A DNA stretch of 64,000 nucleotides from Lutjanus erythropterus (Eukaryota > Chordata > Actinopteri > Lutjaniformes > Lutjanidae): positions 10,418,419 through 10,482,418 of the forward strand of contig CM034601.1 of NCBI GenBank assembly GCA_020091685.1, given 5' to 3'. Both the position numbers and the translations under genes were made by a program. The notes beneath the pieces were generated by a model. The model saw only the letters and a list, made by a program, of their open reading frames with translations. It was not told the DNA's origin and did not search any database. Shown here one piece after another: positions 11,968 to 25,900 of this stretch (the first letter of the stretch is position 1; every line of letters begins with the position of its first letter).

Positions 11968-13807
11968 TTCAAAATGAAGTATAGCGTAAACTTAAAATGA
12001 TTTGTTTGGGTTTTTAGGTAGATCTTTTTTACGTTTTTAAGTTTTCTGCTGCTGAGCCTGTCTACAGCAGTTCACTGCTTAGCATACAACCACACTTCAA
12101 ATAATCTGAACTATCCCTTTAATACCTACAACTCATTTCTCACTATTATTGATAACTTGGAATCAGTTCTGACTAGTATAAATTTAATTTCTACATGAGA
12201 AAATGTATATTGTAACATGTAAAATTGTTTTACAGACATCTTAAATTAACTTTTTGGCATGTTGAAATGTCATTTCTTCTAATGAAATATCAACTAGTCA
12301 GCTCTATGGATTAAATGTTATAAAGACTTGCTGATAAATTCTGAATATGAGAAAGAAAATGAGATAATAGTATGAAAAACAAAATTACAGCAAATGTTCA
12401 AAGTTGACAGCAACAGATAAATATGTGTAACCTATCCAGCTTTTAAATAAATACATACTTGTTCACTTTTGACAAATTATTTGCAGATTTTCTCCAGTTA
12501 CAACAGAGCAGTAGGTACAGATTCAGGCTTCCTGTGAGATTTCATTAATAAATTCCACTAAGTTAAACATAAATTAATAAATATTTTTATAAAGAGTTTA
12601 TGTGAGCTAATTCAACACTTAAATATTTGCTTTGTGAGGCCGGAGGCTGAACTTCTTAACCTGGCTACATTTTACTGCTAAATAAAAGCTTCTTATAACC
12701 CTGTGCTGTTTCCAGTGGTTAAACTCAACATTTCACACTAAGCGGGCATAATGTTGCTTCAACAGTCTGCTGCTTAAACTAATCACGGCTGATGACGTCA
12801 CATGAACCTACCATTCAGCCAGGCCAAAAGAGAAATCTCAAAAATGATGGATGGGATTTCTCAAACCGAAGTAACAAAGCTGCAGTGTTCACCAAAATTC
12901 AAGACTTTCTACCAGCCCTGAAATGGGCTGCAGCACAAACGTTCTCCAGAGGTTTTAGGAGCAGAAACCCTTGAGCATTAGCTGACCTGAATCTCAAGCC
13001 ACAACCGGGGTTTAGACGTTTTTCTAGTGGCTGCAGATTACGAACGTCATCTGTTCATGTGACTATTTCACCAGCTGGATTTAGATAAAGCCTAAAACTG
13101 TGAGGTGACTGCTAGAAGAAATTTATCAGTTAAAAGGTGTCATTTTAATTTCCACGTGTGTCAAAACGCACACAATGATGGAGAATCGTAGGATTACATA
13201 TTTCAGCTTTCTTCTCTTTTCTTCTCTAAAAACTAATCATTTGTGCTTTAGCTCATGCTCCGACCTTCCAACAAATTTATACCAGCAGTCTTGAGTATTT
13301 GTAGGATTTTTTTTACTCTTGTCACACTTGAATTTAAAATGACACACTGACAACAATAAATTTCAGTGTCAATCTGAGTAAATGGTTTGCATCAAGTTCA
13401 ACTATGGCCGATAACAAGCCGTCCTGACAGCGCTGATCTTTGAGGGAACTAGTAGCCAAAAGGTCAGACACTATCACAGCTTATTAGCTCATTATTTTGG
13501 ACCATCAACTTTGACTTAGCCTTTCCTGTCAGAGTACGTTTTTCGAATAAACAGTCTAAGCATATTAGTGTGTTAGCAAACCAAATGAACTCTTGCTCAA
13601 ACGATGTACAATCCCAAGAACAAAATGCAAAGACGGACACATTGCAGGGAGAATAAAAAGCTTGTGGGGACTACTGTGACTAATGCTAGCTTGTCCGGTC
13701 TGGCTAGCTTGTTAGCTGTTAGCTTGCCGGCTAGAAAAAATCCTGGAACAAAATATTGGGCGAGCACAAACAAGTTGATTTCAGTGTGCCACTCTCAGTT
13801 TTCTACA

Positions 13808-14170
13808 AGGGCTGCAACTAGTGATTATTTTCATTGTCAATTAATCTGTTGGTTATTTTCCTGATTAATCGATTAGTTGTTTGGTCTATAAAATGACAGA
13901 AAACTGTGAAAAACGTCAGTGTTTTCCAAAGCAAAGGAATACTTTTCACATCTAATTGGTGAGACAGGTGTGTAAGAGAGGGACCAGGCAGAACAAAAAC
14001 GTAAAAAAAGACAAAAATACTCTGCACACTGCACACATTTTGGGTTTTTGCCTAATGAAGGTACCGAAACATCACAAATTGAAGAAGCTAATATTATAGG
14101 ATTTTTACTTTTTATCAAATAGATGCCGATTAATGTATCAGACAACCAATCAATTAATCACTGTAGCTCC
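13808..14170. mobile_element. MITE, AGGGCTGCAAC-ended family, copy with both ends
   Basis: It starts agggctgcaactagtgatta and ends aatcactgtagctcc, with TTGGTCTATAAAATGACAGA inside. The middle (about 13945-14090) is not shared with the other copies and may be an insertion. Confidence 0.75.
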
Positions 14171-15079
14171 AGTCTCCACAAACAAGACAGAAAACATTCT
14201 CCTTTGTGGAGCTAAATATGCAATAAATCACAAATATTCTTCAGCTTCCACTGACATGTCACCAATCATTACAGGCAAAAGCTGATCAGTCATTTGTTCA
14301 CAGTCTTACTACTCCCTTTAGAAGGAGTTTACAGCATCACTGAGAACATATGGGCACATCTGGACAATTTAACACACATTTCACAGAGCAACAAACATTA
14401 GCCTGAAACTTTGACTGGGGCACCAACTTCATGCTAAATTAAGCCAAGGAACTGACATGAATTCCTGAAGTATTTATCCGCTCTTATCTGCTTAGTTTGA
14501 ACAAAAAGTGTGCACAACAGTAGAGTGAAAGTTTCAAAAACTGAAAATCACACTGCTGCTTACAGAGCATGACAGAGCATGTTTAGTATAAACACTGCGT
14601 TTAAGGAAATGTTTTGCTGGAATGACCTGATGGTCGCACTGTAAATCTTAATTATTACTGCACTGATTTCCTCTGAACCACGATTTGAATACTTGTCAAA
14701 GGAAGTGGGACAACCGAACACTTACTCAAGAGTCTTTGTGCATCGTCATCATGACAGAGGACTCAGGCAGCTTCAGAGTAACTGTCAGGAGGAATGTATT
14801 ATTTCATATAAGAACTTAGAAAACCTCTCTTTCCTATTTGTACTTCTAGTATTTTGGTGTATTTGTACAAATTCTTGACATAAAAAAGTTGTTTTGCAGC
14901 TGAATTACTTTGTAGTCCAGTTTATACTTCATTCATTTTTACATCATTATGTTCATGTTTTTGTATCAGCCAAGCTAGCAGAGTGCATTTGCACATAAAC
15001 GTGACACAAAATATTAATTTTAACATGATTTTATGTCTTCATTTTGCAAAAGTGGCCTCCTCACTGTACGTTATCCTGC

Positions 15080-15274
15080 TTGTTACATGTTATGTACCAA
15101 AGAAAATCAATAATTTGACCCAAAATATTAACTTTAAAATGATTTTAGTAAATTAACAATGATTTTATTGTTCTTCCAGAGTCTATGATCTGAACTGTGT
15201 CCACAGCAGCGGTCTGCTATACAGAAATAACAGACCTTAGAATGTTGCCCTTGACCAATCAGAATGTAATAAAC
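15080..15274. mobile_element. MITE fragment, ACCAATCAGAAT family, inverted relative to the 46.6 kb copy
   Basis: Words TATGTACCAAAGAAAATCAA, AATAATTTGACCCAAAATAT, TATACAGAAATAACAGACCT and GACCAATCAGAATG match the reverse complement of 46617-46918. About two thirds of the element remains. Confidence 0.75.
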
Positions 15275-15939
15275 ATGAATATCAGCTCCTCTTGTTTTGA
15301 GGTAAATTGTGTGAAAATTGATCCAAACAAAAAGTTGTTGCCTGTCTGCACCAGACACTCAGTGCAGTTCCTGCTTCCTAGAACTGTATCTGACTCATAA
15401 TTTAATTTTGCAGTCATTCAACCGCTGCAACGAGTGGACAAACAGTGGTTGTTCAATGATAAACAGCAGGTTTGTCGAGCTCCAGCACATTCTGCTGATC
15501 AGCTGAGCCGTGCGCTACGATTCCCCCACTAAGGCCATGAAGGCATCACTCACAGGGCGGCTCAGTGTTCAGGGCCTATCAGATGATATCAGATGATAGT
15601 TTAAGGTCAGAGGAGAGTCTCCCAGGGCCATGACGTCTGCCAAACTCTAAGCTGCCGCTCCTCAGGCAGTCACACAGTCAGCAGTGCATTCAGACAAGAT
15701 CTGTGAGGCTTTAAATGCTTTCCAAGATTTACTTTCCAAGCAACGTAAGCAATAGGTTATTGCAGTTTGCACTTTTGCCCTTCACCTTTCTGTTTTATTT
15801 TGTACTTCTGTTAGACATTTCAGACATCTCACAGTTTTTAAAAAGGTAGTTTATTGATACCCTACTGCAAAGTGCTGGCATAATTAGCTAATACAGCAAA
15901 AAAAAAACTGAATGTGAAACACTTTGCCAGATCTGGAAA

Positions 15940-16282
15940 GTGGGTCAGAAATCTACTTGCCTAAGTCAATATTAACTTGCCCCTGCACAAACTGCTTTAT
16001 TTATTAGCAGTTATCAAATAACATCAAAGACCATCATGTTTAATCTAAGGCTGCAGAGTCTATAAAGCCAGAAAATACTTTCAGTATCTTGTTTTTTTTT
16101 CTGCCATTTTTGCGCGAAAAAAAAAAGTTAACCATCAATCAATTATCAAAAAACTTTAATAGTTAATGTCATTTTTACCACTTGCCCAGTCAGGCAACTG
16201 GGCTGCCAGATTTACTTTCCCAGCACGGCATTTTACTTGCCCCGTGCAAGCGGGCAATCCTAATCGTTGAACCCTGCACAAT
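15940..16282. repeat. Candidate dispersed repeat with TTACTTGCC words
   Basis: TTACTTGCCCCGTGCAAGCGG and an end reading gttgaaccctgcac (reverse complement gtgcagggttcaac) resemble a teleost DNA-transposon end. Only one end is clear. The CAACTGGGCTGCCAG segment is internally palindromic. Confidence 0.4.
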
Positions 16283-18059
16283 GGTTCAAGGAGTTTCTGT
16301 TCCCTGTTCAACTTCCACTCGGCAAATACTGAGGTGGTGAATGGTCAAATCAAAACATCAAGACCAACACAACCTCCGTACAGCATTTTTAACAATCAAT
16401 ATAAGAACTTGAAATTGGAATTTTCCAATTATACTTAAATATTAAGCATTATTATGCATATTATGCAGCTCTAATCTTGTGATTATGCACTGCAATTTAG
16501 TAAAATTTAAAAAGCTGTTGATTCATGCCATTTCGGAGAGATACTATAAAACAGTCACAGATCAGGAAATTATAAAGTAAATTATGCCTCAACCCAAACT
16601 ATCACTTACTAATCTAATTGTGTAAACTTGATTAGATAACGATTCTTCAGAGCTATCAACGCTACAATAAATGTTCGAAAAGAAACTCTTAGTCATCAGT
16701 TTTTTGCTGCTGATCTTTCGTTTGCCAGCTTATAGTTTGAAGAAATTATTTGTTCAAGACTGTGCGTGCCAAAAAGCCTAAAAGCATGAGAGCACCTTGA
16801 GAAAAGTCTGGCTCGACAGGTAGGAGTGAAGGCTGGGTGTTATCTAAGCGTTATGTGCTCAACTGTGTACGAAAGCGCTGATAAGAGTGTTTTATATTCT
16901 CTAAAACTCAAGGACAGGTCAGGTGTGTGTGCATGTGTGGTGCTGAAACATATGGAAGCGAAAGAAGTGAAGTGAAGACATACAGGAGAGGAGGAGGAGG
17001 GAACAAGGAGTGCTGATGATATCTGCATTAGCAGGGAGATCAATTTCATCAAACCAAGTGCTCTTAATTCATGCATCAGCAAATGAGAACAAAATGAGTC
17101 AGAATCAAGGAAGAGGAAATACATTAATCCTCTCAACAAAGCACTTTCATTATATGGGAAAAAAGTTTTTTCCATATTTTTAACTGTGCATTGCAAGACC
17201 ATCACAGTACACAATCGCCTGAAATGTCAAAACTAAACACAATATGGTGAAGCTGTTAAATCTAAACAAAACTACCAGGAAGTCCCTGCTGCATACACAT
17301 AACATCCATAACAGGAGTTTTAAGTAGTGCATCACTATGTGACAAATTCTCTGTAATAGAACAGAGGCTAAATATTTTTATTATAAACAGTTTCCCCTCA
17401 GAGCTGCAAGAACTGCAAGAGAAGGTCATAATAACAATTCGGGAGACAAAACACGATCCTCATTTTCTCAGCACTAAATGAAAACTCTCCATCCTGCTGC
17501 AGCAAGCTTTCAAATGAAGACAAAAAATAAACATAACCTCCCCCCTACACACACACACAGACTGAAGTCTAACAAAACTAACAACAAATGGGACTGTCTT
17601 GTTTGACCTGTAACTGTATCGGTGCAAATTTTGAATAAACAAAACAAAACAAACGGCAGGATCGAGCTCGATCAGCCGGACCTGAAATGCGACCTGACAA
17701 ACACACAAACAACGTAGCACCCACTTAGTCCACATCAGTGCAACTTTACTGTCAGAATTTCTTAACAAAACAAATAATTTAAGGCAGTCAAGCACCGAAA
17801 AGTGTTTGTGTGCTTAACTTGACCATAATTATATGCATGTTGATCGTATTTATGGTCTACACGATATTCTGAAGTAATTCATGTCACTTTATGTTGTATT
17901 TGCTTCACCAAACAGGCAATTATGAGATCAGTTACCCTTAAAACCTCTGCATCACAATCAAGTTAGTAAATACTGTGAACACACTTCTTTGTGTTCTTAT
18001 CATTCATGGATTGGAGGAGAAGATTTCATCAATTTCATCTGTGTGTTCAGTAAAGAGCT

Positions 18060-18240
18060 TAAGTGCAGGATGTGTTTAGCCTAGCTTAGCAAGAAAACTG
18101 GAAAGAAATGCAAACTGCTAGCCTATGGCATTAAACACAGCCAAAAATGTCATGAAACTGCTCCAAAAATTATAATTACACTTCATGTTTTGGACCAATC
18201 TTATTACTAATAGCACAAGATGAAACTGGTACTGAGTTTA
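18060..18240. repeat. Eroded MITE fragment (TTAGCCTAGCTTAGC)
   Basis: TTAGCCTAGCTTAGCAAGAA, AACTGGAA and CTGCTAGCC follow the internal order of the percomorph MITE seen more completely at 41135-41537, but both ends are missing. Confidence 0.45.
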
Positions 18241-18314
18241 TCGTTTAACTTCGGAGAAGGATATTTCCTAAAAATGTTTTCATGTGATTGCAGGCTCACT
18301 GAGATACAGCCAAA

Positions 18315-18430
18315 TGATGGGATGCACCAATCAACCAGCCAGAGACCGGAATCGGACGGTTTTCAGCTCGACTGCCAATGACCAGTGGCCAGTTGGTCAG
18401 TGCCAGATATCTGATTCTGTGCCAGTAAAA
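18315..18430. repeat. Candidate hAT-like MITE fragment
   Basis: GGGATGCACCAATC followed by CCGGAATCGGACGGTTTTCA resembles the GGGATGCACCGAT-ended repeats common in fish. Only one end is seen. Confidence 0.4.
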
Positions 18431-20789
18431 GTTACACACATGCTCTGGGCGAGGGTTCACATCACGCAGACAGCGACACAGACAGTAATGTCACTGCTTC
18501 ATTCAACGCCGCTGGACACGGCCACATACCCACAGTTGTCTGTGTTAAGAGGAGCAGAAGACTCCATGAACAGGATAAAAAAGAGGACAGACTACAAGGA
18601 GCAGCTCAGCAGATGACAGTGCTGCCAAACAGTAGTACACTTTCTAGATCTTCAGGCTAATGTTAGCTAGAAGCATACCAGTGTTCACAGACTGACAGTT
18701 AAAATCTCACCTCCTGTTCTAGCTGAAGAATAAACAACCTGTGTTGACCACGTCTTTTCAAACATTTTCTTCTCCAGACTCATTTAACTTGCACTTTTGT
18801 TTTTTCCTCACTGCATACTGCAGATTCTGGTAATAATTCCCTGCCGGTTCATCACTACAAGCAACACAGAGTCATGTGATCCATTGAATTATCACTGCAG
18901 CTTTAAGTATGGACTCTTAAATCCTATTTTCTCAAATGCTGTTTGTTTGTAAAGTTCATCCATGCAGTTGGCAGACATACAAATGAAAATAATGCAGAGG
19001 GTTCCTGTAAACCGATGATTTATTGTGGCTGTAAGAGGGCTTATTTAAACCTCTTTAGCTCCAGACCACAAGGTGAAAAACAACTTCATTTCAGACTCAA
19101 GAGCTCAAAACGTAAAACTGTCATCACATTTACAGAGTGAGAGGAATGTCTGAAAGGGCCCTCAACTGACACAGAAAACCACGCATTCATCCTGTTAACT
19201 GCTTTCCCCTAATCATCAGTTTACCCAAAACACATTATTGAAGTATATAGTGACTCCTCTTACTATCGAGTCCATCATCATCATCAAGTTCCTCCCCTCT
19301 TCATATAATTCACTCTCATTTCACTGCCTCCTGTATTTATTCCCCTACGTCTTTCCTCACGTCACTTAGAGCACAGTTGTTGTAGCCTGCTGTGCACGCC
19401 TGACTGCCAGAGGCTACCATTAACATTAGCCAAAACCAACCCCCACCAGTTCACATCAACCATTACCTCGCCCTCTGTCTCTCCAGTACTGTTAGTTCAA
19501 GTCATGCAGCTTTAAACGCTGCACATGTGCTCATTTTGCGCCATGAATCCAAACTAAAACAGCAGCTCTCCTCTTTCTTTCCACTTACTTTTATCTCTAG
19601 TTTCACCACAGCCCGCCCTCCTCTTTTTCTCAGAAACCTCACAACAGAGTGCACACCTCAGGTGGAGTCCAAAGACAAATTCCCATGGGTGCTGCAGCAG
19701 TGACAATACCTGCTCCAGAGCCCACAGGGTATCGCTGGTGAATCCTATAAATAAACCTTGTGCCACGTCGGCTCTGCAGTCTTAGGTAAACACAGTGGTA
19801 GTGTTGGGAAACGGGCCCAGTCCGCAGCCAGATGCTGGGATTTTTTTGTTGGCTGTGGCAAGCAGTTTTTTCCTGCTCCCACATGTATTGTATCACCATT
19901 CTTAGGTCAAATTGTATTTGAAAGATTTACTTACTCTGGTGAGTGTTGTATTTTGGGATTTCCCAGTTACAGTGGAAAGTTATAGGGGTAAAGAAGCAGT
20001 TTGACGTCTTCCTCACAGGATGATATTCAACAAAACACCCACAGAAGCCAACGTCTAACAGAGAAAACCCTTATTATAAACACACGTTTGAATTTTGAGA
20101 CAGATCTTCTCTCTGAATTAATTAAATGAGAAACAAAAGCAGGAATTGTTTAAACACGACGGGCAGCCAAGACATCTTACTTTGTGAGGGCTCATTACAG
20201 GAAAACAAGACCTGGGTGAGGAGGTGTGATAAACACCTTATATTCATTTTTTTAAGTATCATTTAATCAGTCTGAAACCTAATCATGTTTTGTCTACAAG
20301 CCGCCTGCAGTCCGATGCATGCAGAGCAGCACAGAGTGACGACAGAGGGAAGCCTGTCTGAGAGAACCAAATATGGAGGAAACGACAGTCAGAGTGTAAG
20401 CCGGCAGACCGCCTGCCTGCCACACACACACACGTCAAAGACTCTCCGGCAGCGTCACATGATCACTGTGGTGACATCACCTCTTTAGGAGTCAAAAGCT
20501 CAGACAGCAGAGGGCCGTGAGGCATCTCCCTGTGTACGCTGAGCCACAGTGACATCCTGCACAGAAACACACACGTTTAGTCAAAGTCGAGCAACAAGAG
20601 AGCGACCAGGGCTGCAACAAATCTAATCGGACATCAAATCTCACCTGACGCAGGCCTCGATGCTCAACTCAACGCTTTGCATGAAAATTCCTAGATGAAT
20701 CTTAACATTTATTCAGGGATGCTTTTCTGCAGGTTGTCTCAAACACATTTCAGCTACCAGTGTGTTGTGAGTTCCCAGGAATGGCAAGT

Positions 20790-20960
20790 ATTTTATTCAG
20801 TACTTTTATATGCCATATAGCAATGATGCTGCTAAAATAAAAAAATAATAATAATAAAAAGTGGCTAAAAATCACAATATCGAATCACAATACTTAAAAA
20901 TCGGAAGGCATATCGAATCAGTACCCAAGTATCATGATGGTACTTCTCAGGATATAAATT
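20790..20960. repeat. Candidate MITE fragment rich in ATCACAATA words
   Basis: ATCACAATATCGAATCACAA, CATATCGAATCAGTACCC and AAGTATCATGATGGTAC fit a known style of teleost repeat with palindromic ATCG words. Boundaries are not visible. Confidence 0.4.
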
Positions 20961-22382
20961 TGTAAATCATGTTATTAGTTCAGATTACAATACATTGTTG
21001 ATAGAGATGAGAAGCAATCCTTCAAGCCATATGAATGGTTAGCCATAGGATAAGCTTGGGATACCACACAATCAGAGAGATCACCACCTACCAATCCTTG
21101 CTTGAATGCTGGTGAGTAAAACTGCTAACAAACATGCATGCCTTACATTTCTTTCAGTGACGTGCATTACTAGAAACTATGCCCTCCCCTTCATTCTTCA
21201 TTCCACTGAACAAGAGCACCACTAACAAAGTTCTGCTAACTACCTGAAAAAAAACATTTCCTTTCGCCTCTTCACAATAAAGGCCTTGCCCTACGAAAGT
21301 GACAGCTGATACCTGAGTAGGATCGCAGGAGTGAAACTGAACTCCAAACCAGGGAGATTCAGTTACAATCTGCAAAAGTACTGAGAGCTGAACACAGCTT
21401 TCACTCTTATTGCAGCAGCTCTGAGCAGGACACAGCCTGGTCACATGTTGGCCTCCGCCCAGCTACTACAGACCACAACCCGTGCAGGTTGATGCAGATG
21501 GTTCCCAGTGGAGCAACATGACTTAATGTTTCGCGCAGCACAAAGTTTCAAAATTGACAGTGCAGCTTTTTGCCCTTTACACTAATTCAAACACATTTCA
21601 TCATGGCAGGAATCACTAGTCTGGAGTGAATGCATCAACTCACAAGTACAATGTACAATGTTTTGTTTTGTCATCTGGTCTGGCTTTCCTATGAGTTTTT
21701 TTTTTTTCAGATGTCCTAAAATCTTACATTCACTAAATTTATCTGATATCCTTCTTTATGAGAAAAAAATCACCACTAACTTTGCAACAAGCTGCAGCTA
21801 CTTTATTTATGACTCATCCGCTACTCCCATCAGCGTGCAGGTCATTAAACCAACCAACGCCCAAATAGTTTAGCTTAGAGCAACAGTAGTAGTAACAGAC
21901 ACATATAAAAATTTGTAATACATGTTCCTCCTTTATGGCCCACCATGTTGAGTAAGACAGATTTTCATAAACTTGTTCAGTCAGAAACACTTTAAAACTC
22001 CAACTGGACTCATGACTTGAGGCCTATGACTGCAGGAGCTTTGACATTTTTTTTTTTTTTCTTACAAACCACAAACTGGACACATCCTCGATGTAAACAG
22101 TCCACACCCTGAGCGCTGCAGAGCCTCCACGGGAGGGATGTGCCGCTATCATCGAGCCCAGACATGACCCTGAGACAGATAAAGCTGCTCGAGTCGGCCG
22201 ACAGCAGACGTGGAGAAAACTACAATGGGCATCAGGCTGCGACCTAGCTTAGCATTTCAACTCTGAGTTAAACTGCTCTGACCTTTGAGTTTGCAGCTTT
22301 GAGTCAAGCATGAATGCTGCTCAACTAACACAGTCTTAAGTGACTGTATGTCTCAGAGCCTTTGCTAGCAATAGATGACAAA

Positions 22383-22397
22383 CCCCCCCCCCCCCCC
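22383..22397. repeat. Poly(C) tract
   Basis: Fifteen C residues in a row, unusual in this AT-rich intron. Flanks look unique. Confidence 0.9.
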
Positions 22398-22613
22398 AAA
22401 AGAGAAGTGTCACATCAAAAAAGAGAATTTAATGGGTTTGTCTCCAAACAGATTTTTTTTTTGTCTTTTTTGGCCAAAAATGGCTCTTTAATTAGTAAAG
22501 GTTGTAGACCCAAAAACTAACACATGCTTCAGTTTTTGACAAATAAGTGTTATTAAAATGTACTTCATGATTGATGCATTATAATAGTGATTCTGTCACA
22601 TCCAGGGCTGCAA

Positions 22614-22964
22614 ATGACTATTTTCTTTAGCTACCGAAGTGTTTATGTTGATTAAATTTATCATCAATTAATCTGCCAATTATTTTCATGATTAGTCAAT
22701 TAATACTTTAGCCTACTGTGGAACATACTTATCACAATTTTTCAGAGCCCAATGACGTCTTCAAATTGCATCTTTTGTCAGACCAAAGCCCAAAGACTCT
22801 TCATGCACAATCATGAATGACAAAGAAAAGCAGCAAATCCTCACATTTCAGAAGCTGGAACAAGAAAATGTTTCACGTTTTCGCCTGAAAAATGATTGAA
22901 ACAATTAGGCCTAATCAGTTATTGAAAACTAATTTTCTTGCGATCGACTGGTCGTTGCAGCTCT
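22614..22964. mobile_element. MITE, AGGGCTGCAAC-ended family, full-length copy
   Basis: It runs from agggctgcaaatgac to tggtcgttgcagctct, with TTAATCTGCCAATTATTTTC, TTTTTCAGAGCCCAATGACG, TCACATTTCAGAAGCTGGAA and CGATCGACTGG inside. It is the best-preserved copy of the family in the window and defines its length as about 350 bp. Confidence 0.85.
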
Positions 22965-25900
22965 ACGACAGTTTTCATTTTCCTTTAAGACTGGAAACTA
23001 ACACATCAAATTACATGGACAGTACCACATCTATTATTCTTTATTATCTTCTTCCAACTCTCAATTGAAGCTTAGAGATGTTTACACTTGAGTAAATTAT
23101 TTAAACCTTATCTCTGTGCTTTTACGGCCAGACCATCCAATTAAATGGAAATATTCTATATGTCTTGAGTATGATTTTATACACACTTCCTCAAACTTAA
23201 GCCTGACATGTTTAATAGCGTTGGGAAATTTTGCACTCTCCACTACAATTTAAAATGCAATTGACAAACAAAGACAGCTTAGATGAAGGCATCAACTTTC
23301 ATCTTAAACCTGCAAACATGAAGACAACGTCATTTCAACAGGCTGGCCAATCAGCTGAGCTCTTATCAATACTGATAACACCCATTCAGAAGAAACCAAA
23401 GCAGCAAAAGTAGCAACAGTAGTTCCACTTCACACGCCAGCACTCCTTACAGGTTTGTGACCCTTTGCCGGGTCCCGACACCTCGTAAAATTCGGCTACA
23501 AAAAGCCTCCGTGGTGTCTCGTGACAGAAGGTGGGGGACTGCCTCTTCAGGGCCACAACAAAGCCGACAAGATTCACAGAGCGGGGACAAATGTGGGAGA
23601 CAGACAAGTGAGGTGTCCATGCTAATTTTGAAACAGCAACTCCCCCCCGATTCTGTGAAGCCCGGCTGGAGAAGCTGCAGGAATGCCAAGCAGCTTCAAA
23701 ACATCACACACCTTTCATATTCACAACTTCATTTAGAGCTGGCAAGAGGGAAATATGCTCACAGTGGAGGCTTTCATGAAAAAAAAACAAGGAAACCACG
23801 GCAACACTTCAATCCCCACTGCATTCACAGATATGGTTATTTTATGTTTATAAATGTACAGCATTTGTCAACAATTATAACCTCCCCTATGAGGATGTAT
23901 TTTGTAGTACTACAACTTTAGCATTTCCCTTTAATGTCATACATTTATACACCAGCCTGCACTCTTGGCTGCTCACAATAGGAGTTATAGTTGTTGGCAA
24001 ATACATTAAAAGTGTTACAAAGTCCTTATGTCTAGTTACAGCTACATTAAAGTGTTGTCAAAATCATATCATAGCTGATGTCTGAAAAAAAAATCACAAC
24101 TCCCTGCCTGATGTTGCTCAATTTTATTTTAAAATTTCACTTTAAAACAACCACGCAAAGGCCAAAAAGCTGCTGTTTTTACTTGTAAACGAGCAAAAAG
24201 CCAGGTTTCATTCAATAGGTACTTTCTAAAGTTTCAAACAAAGACAGCTTCATTTGCAAGTACTAATCGAGGCTCCTGCACATGCTAAAGGAATGCTAAT
24301 GCACTGAGCCGAAGCTGCATTTACATTAATTCATTTGGCAGATCTGCCAGTCATTCCCGACTCGCTGACTGCAGGGTTCACACCTCAGCTACAGGACAGT
24401 ATTACATGTCGACATGAATTCTTCACACCAGCAAAAAGAAAGTGGACTTCTGCTTTGACAGGGTATAACTTGTAATATGATAAATTGAAAAACCGAACAG
24501 GTTCATTATCTCAGACCACAGCCAGCTTTGCTCTAATGTCTTAAAATGACACTAAAGCCAGAATACTGAATTACTGAATACTTTTACCACCCTATGCCTG
24601 TATTTTAAAAAACAGGTTTACATCAGTAGGGCTGGGACGATTTTCCTTTATTTTTTTTAACACCAGACCATTTCAAAAATTGAATCAAACAATTCTAGAG
24701 ACATGTCAGTCAGTCTTCAGCATCATCACTACTATACTGCTAATAAAAGTAGTAAATAATTTTTTAAAAATAAACTGCTATATTTAGTTGTTTGTGCTCA
24801 GCTCAGTGCTATAAGAACAAATAAGAATATAAATAGAACCCCTGAAAACTGCACAAAGCACAAATGTGAGTTTTTAACCTTTGATGTTGCTGTAGCTGGT
24901 CAGTGTGGGGTGTTGAAGCTGCAGACTGACTGAGTTAGCAAATGTGAAGTCAGCAGCTATCAGTTTGTTTCCACAGCACAGAGGAAATATGAGCCTCTAA
25001 GTACGAGCACACGTGTTGTTTGATGTTGAGCATGTAAAGCAAAATGGATCCACAATCGTGATGCTAATTCCCATTAGCATGTTAATGGGAATTTCCATTA
25101 TGTGTTAGCACTAAGCTAAGGGACCATGCACTAGTAATTATATAAAGAAAAAAATCTCCAAACCCTACTTTTCACCTGCAAAATGTCCTGTTCAATCAGA
25201 GGACTATCTGACGACAGACTGTGCTGACATCAGCCACAAACATCCTTTACTGGTCGGCCTTTCGTTTTGAACTTTCTTGTCTTAGAAAAATGCAAGAAGC
25301 TTTATGCTAGAAAGGACTTTCAGATTCAAGACTACGAAGATGTGTGCCTGGTGTGTTCACGTTGCATGTCTTCTGCAGTATTTACAGAAGCTACTTTACA
25401 CACTGATGCAGCTCTGGAGCATCTCGAGTCCGGCTTAAAGGAAACGCCACACGCACTCTTTCACCAACCATTACAGTAAAGTCATACAAACATCATCAAA
25501 CAGAAAATCCCTCAAGTCTGTGTGCTGAACATCCACTTTGCAAGAAGCAGCTCTCAACGATACATCTGCAAAATAAATATTTCATTCAGCAACATCCTTA
25601 CAATTATACTGTGTTGCTAGACTATGTTGATGCCAAACAGAATAAATCCTAGATATTTTCACTCACACTGTCACTGCCATATTATTACTAAAGTGATACT
25701 GCGCTTTGAAGCCTGATTATTGCCCGATAGCATTAAGATGGTCTATGATCCATTTATAGTGGAGTCATATTAAACTGACATTAAAAAAATGTTCAAAATA
25801 ATTAACTGTACATCTCCCAAGGAGAATATAAAATTGCAGCCTAATGATTTAATTCTGTAAGACATCCATGTGTTGATGCAGCAGGCCCCCACTTCTGATG

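Noticed and set aside
17460-17795. 111-codon minus-strand frame in intron 1
   Set aside because: Composition and lack of homology indicate a chance frame.
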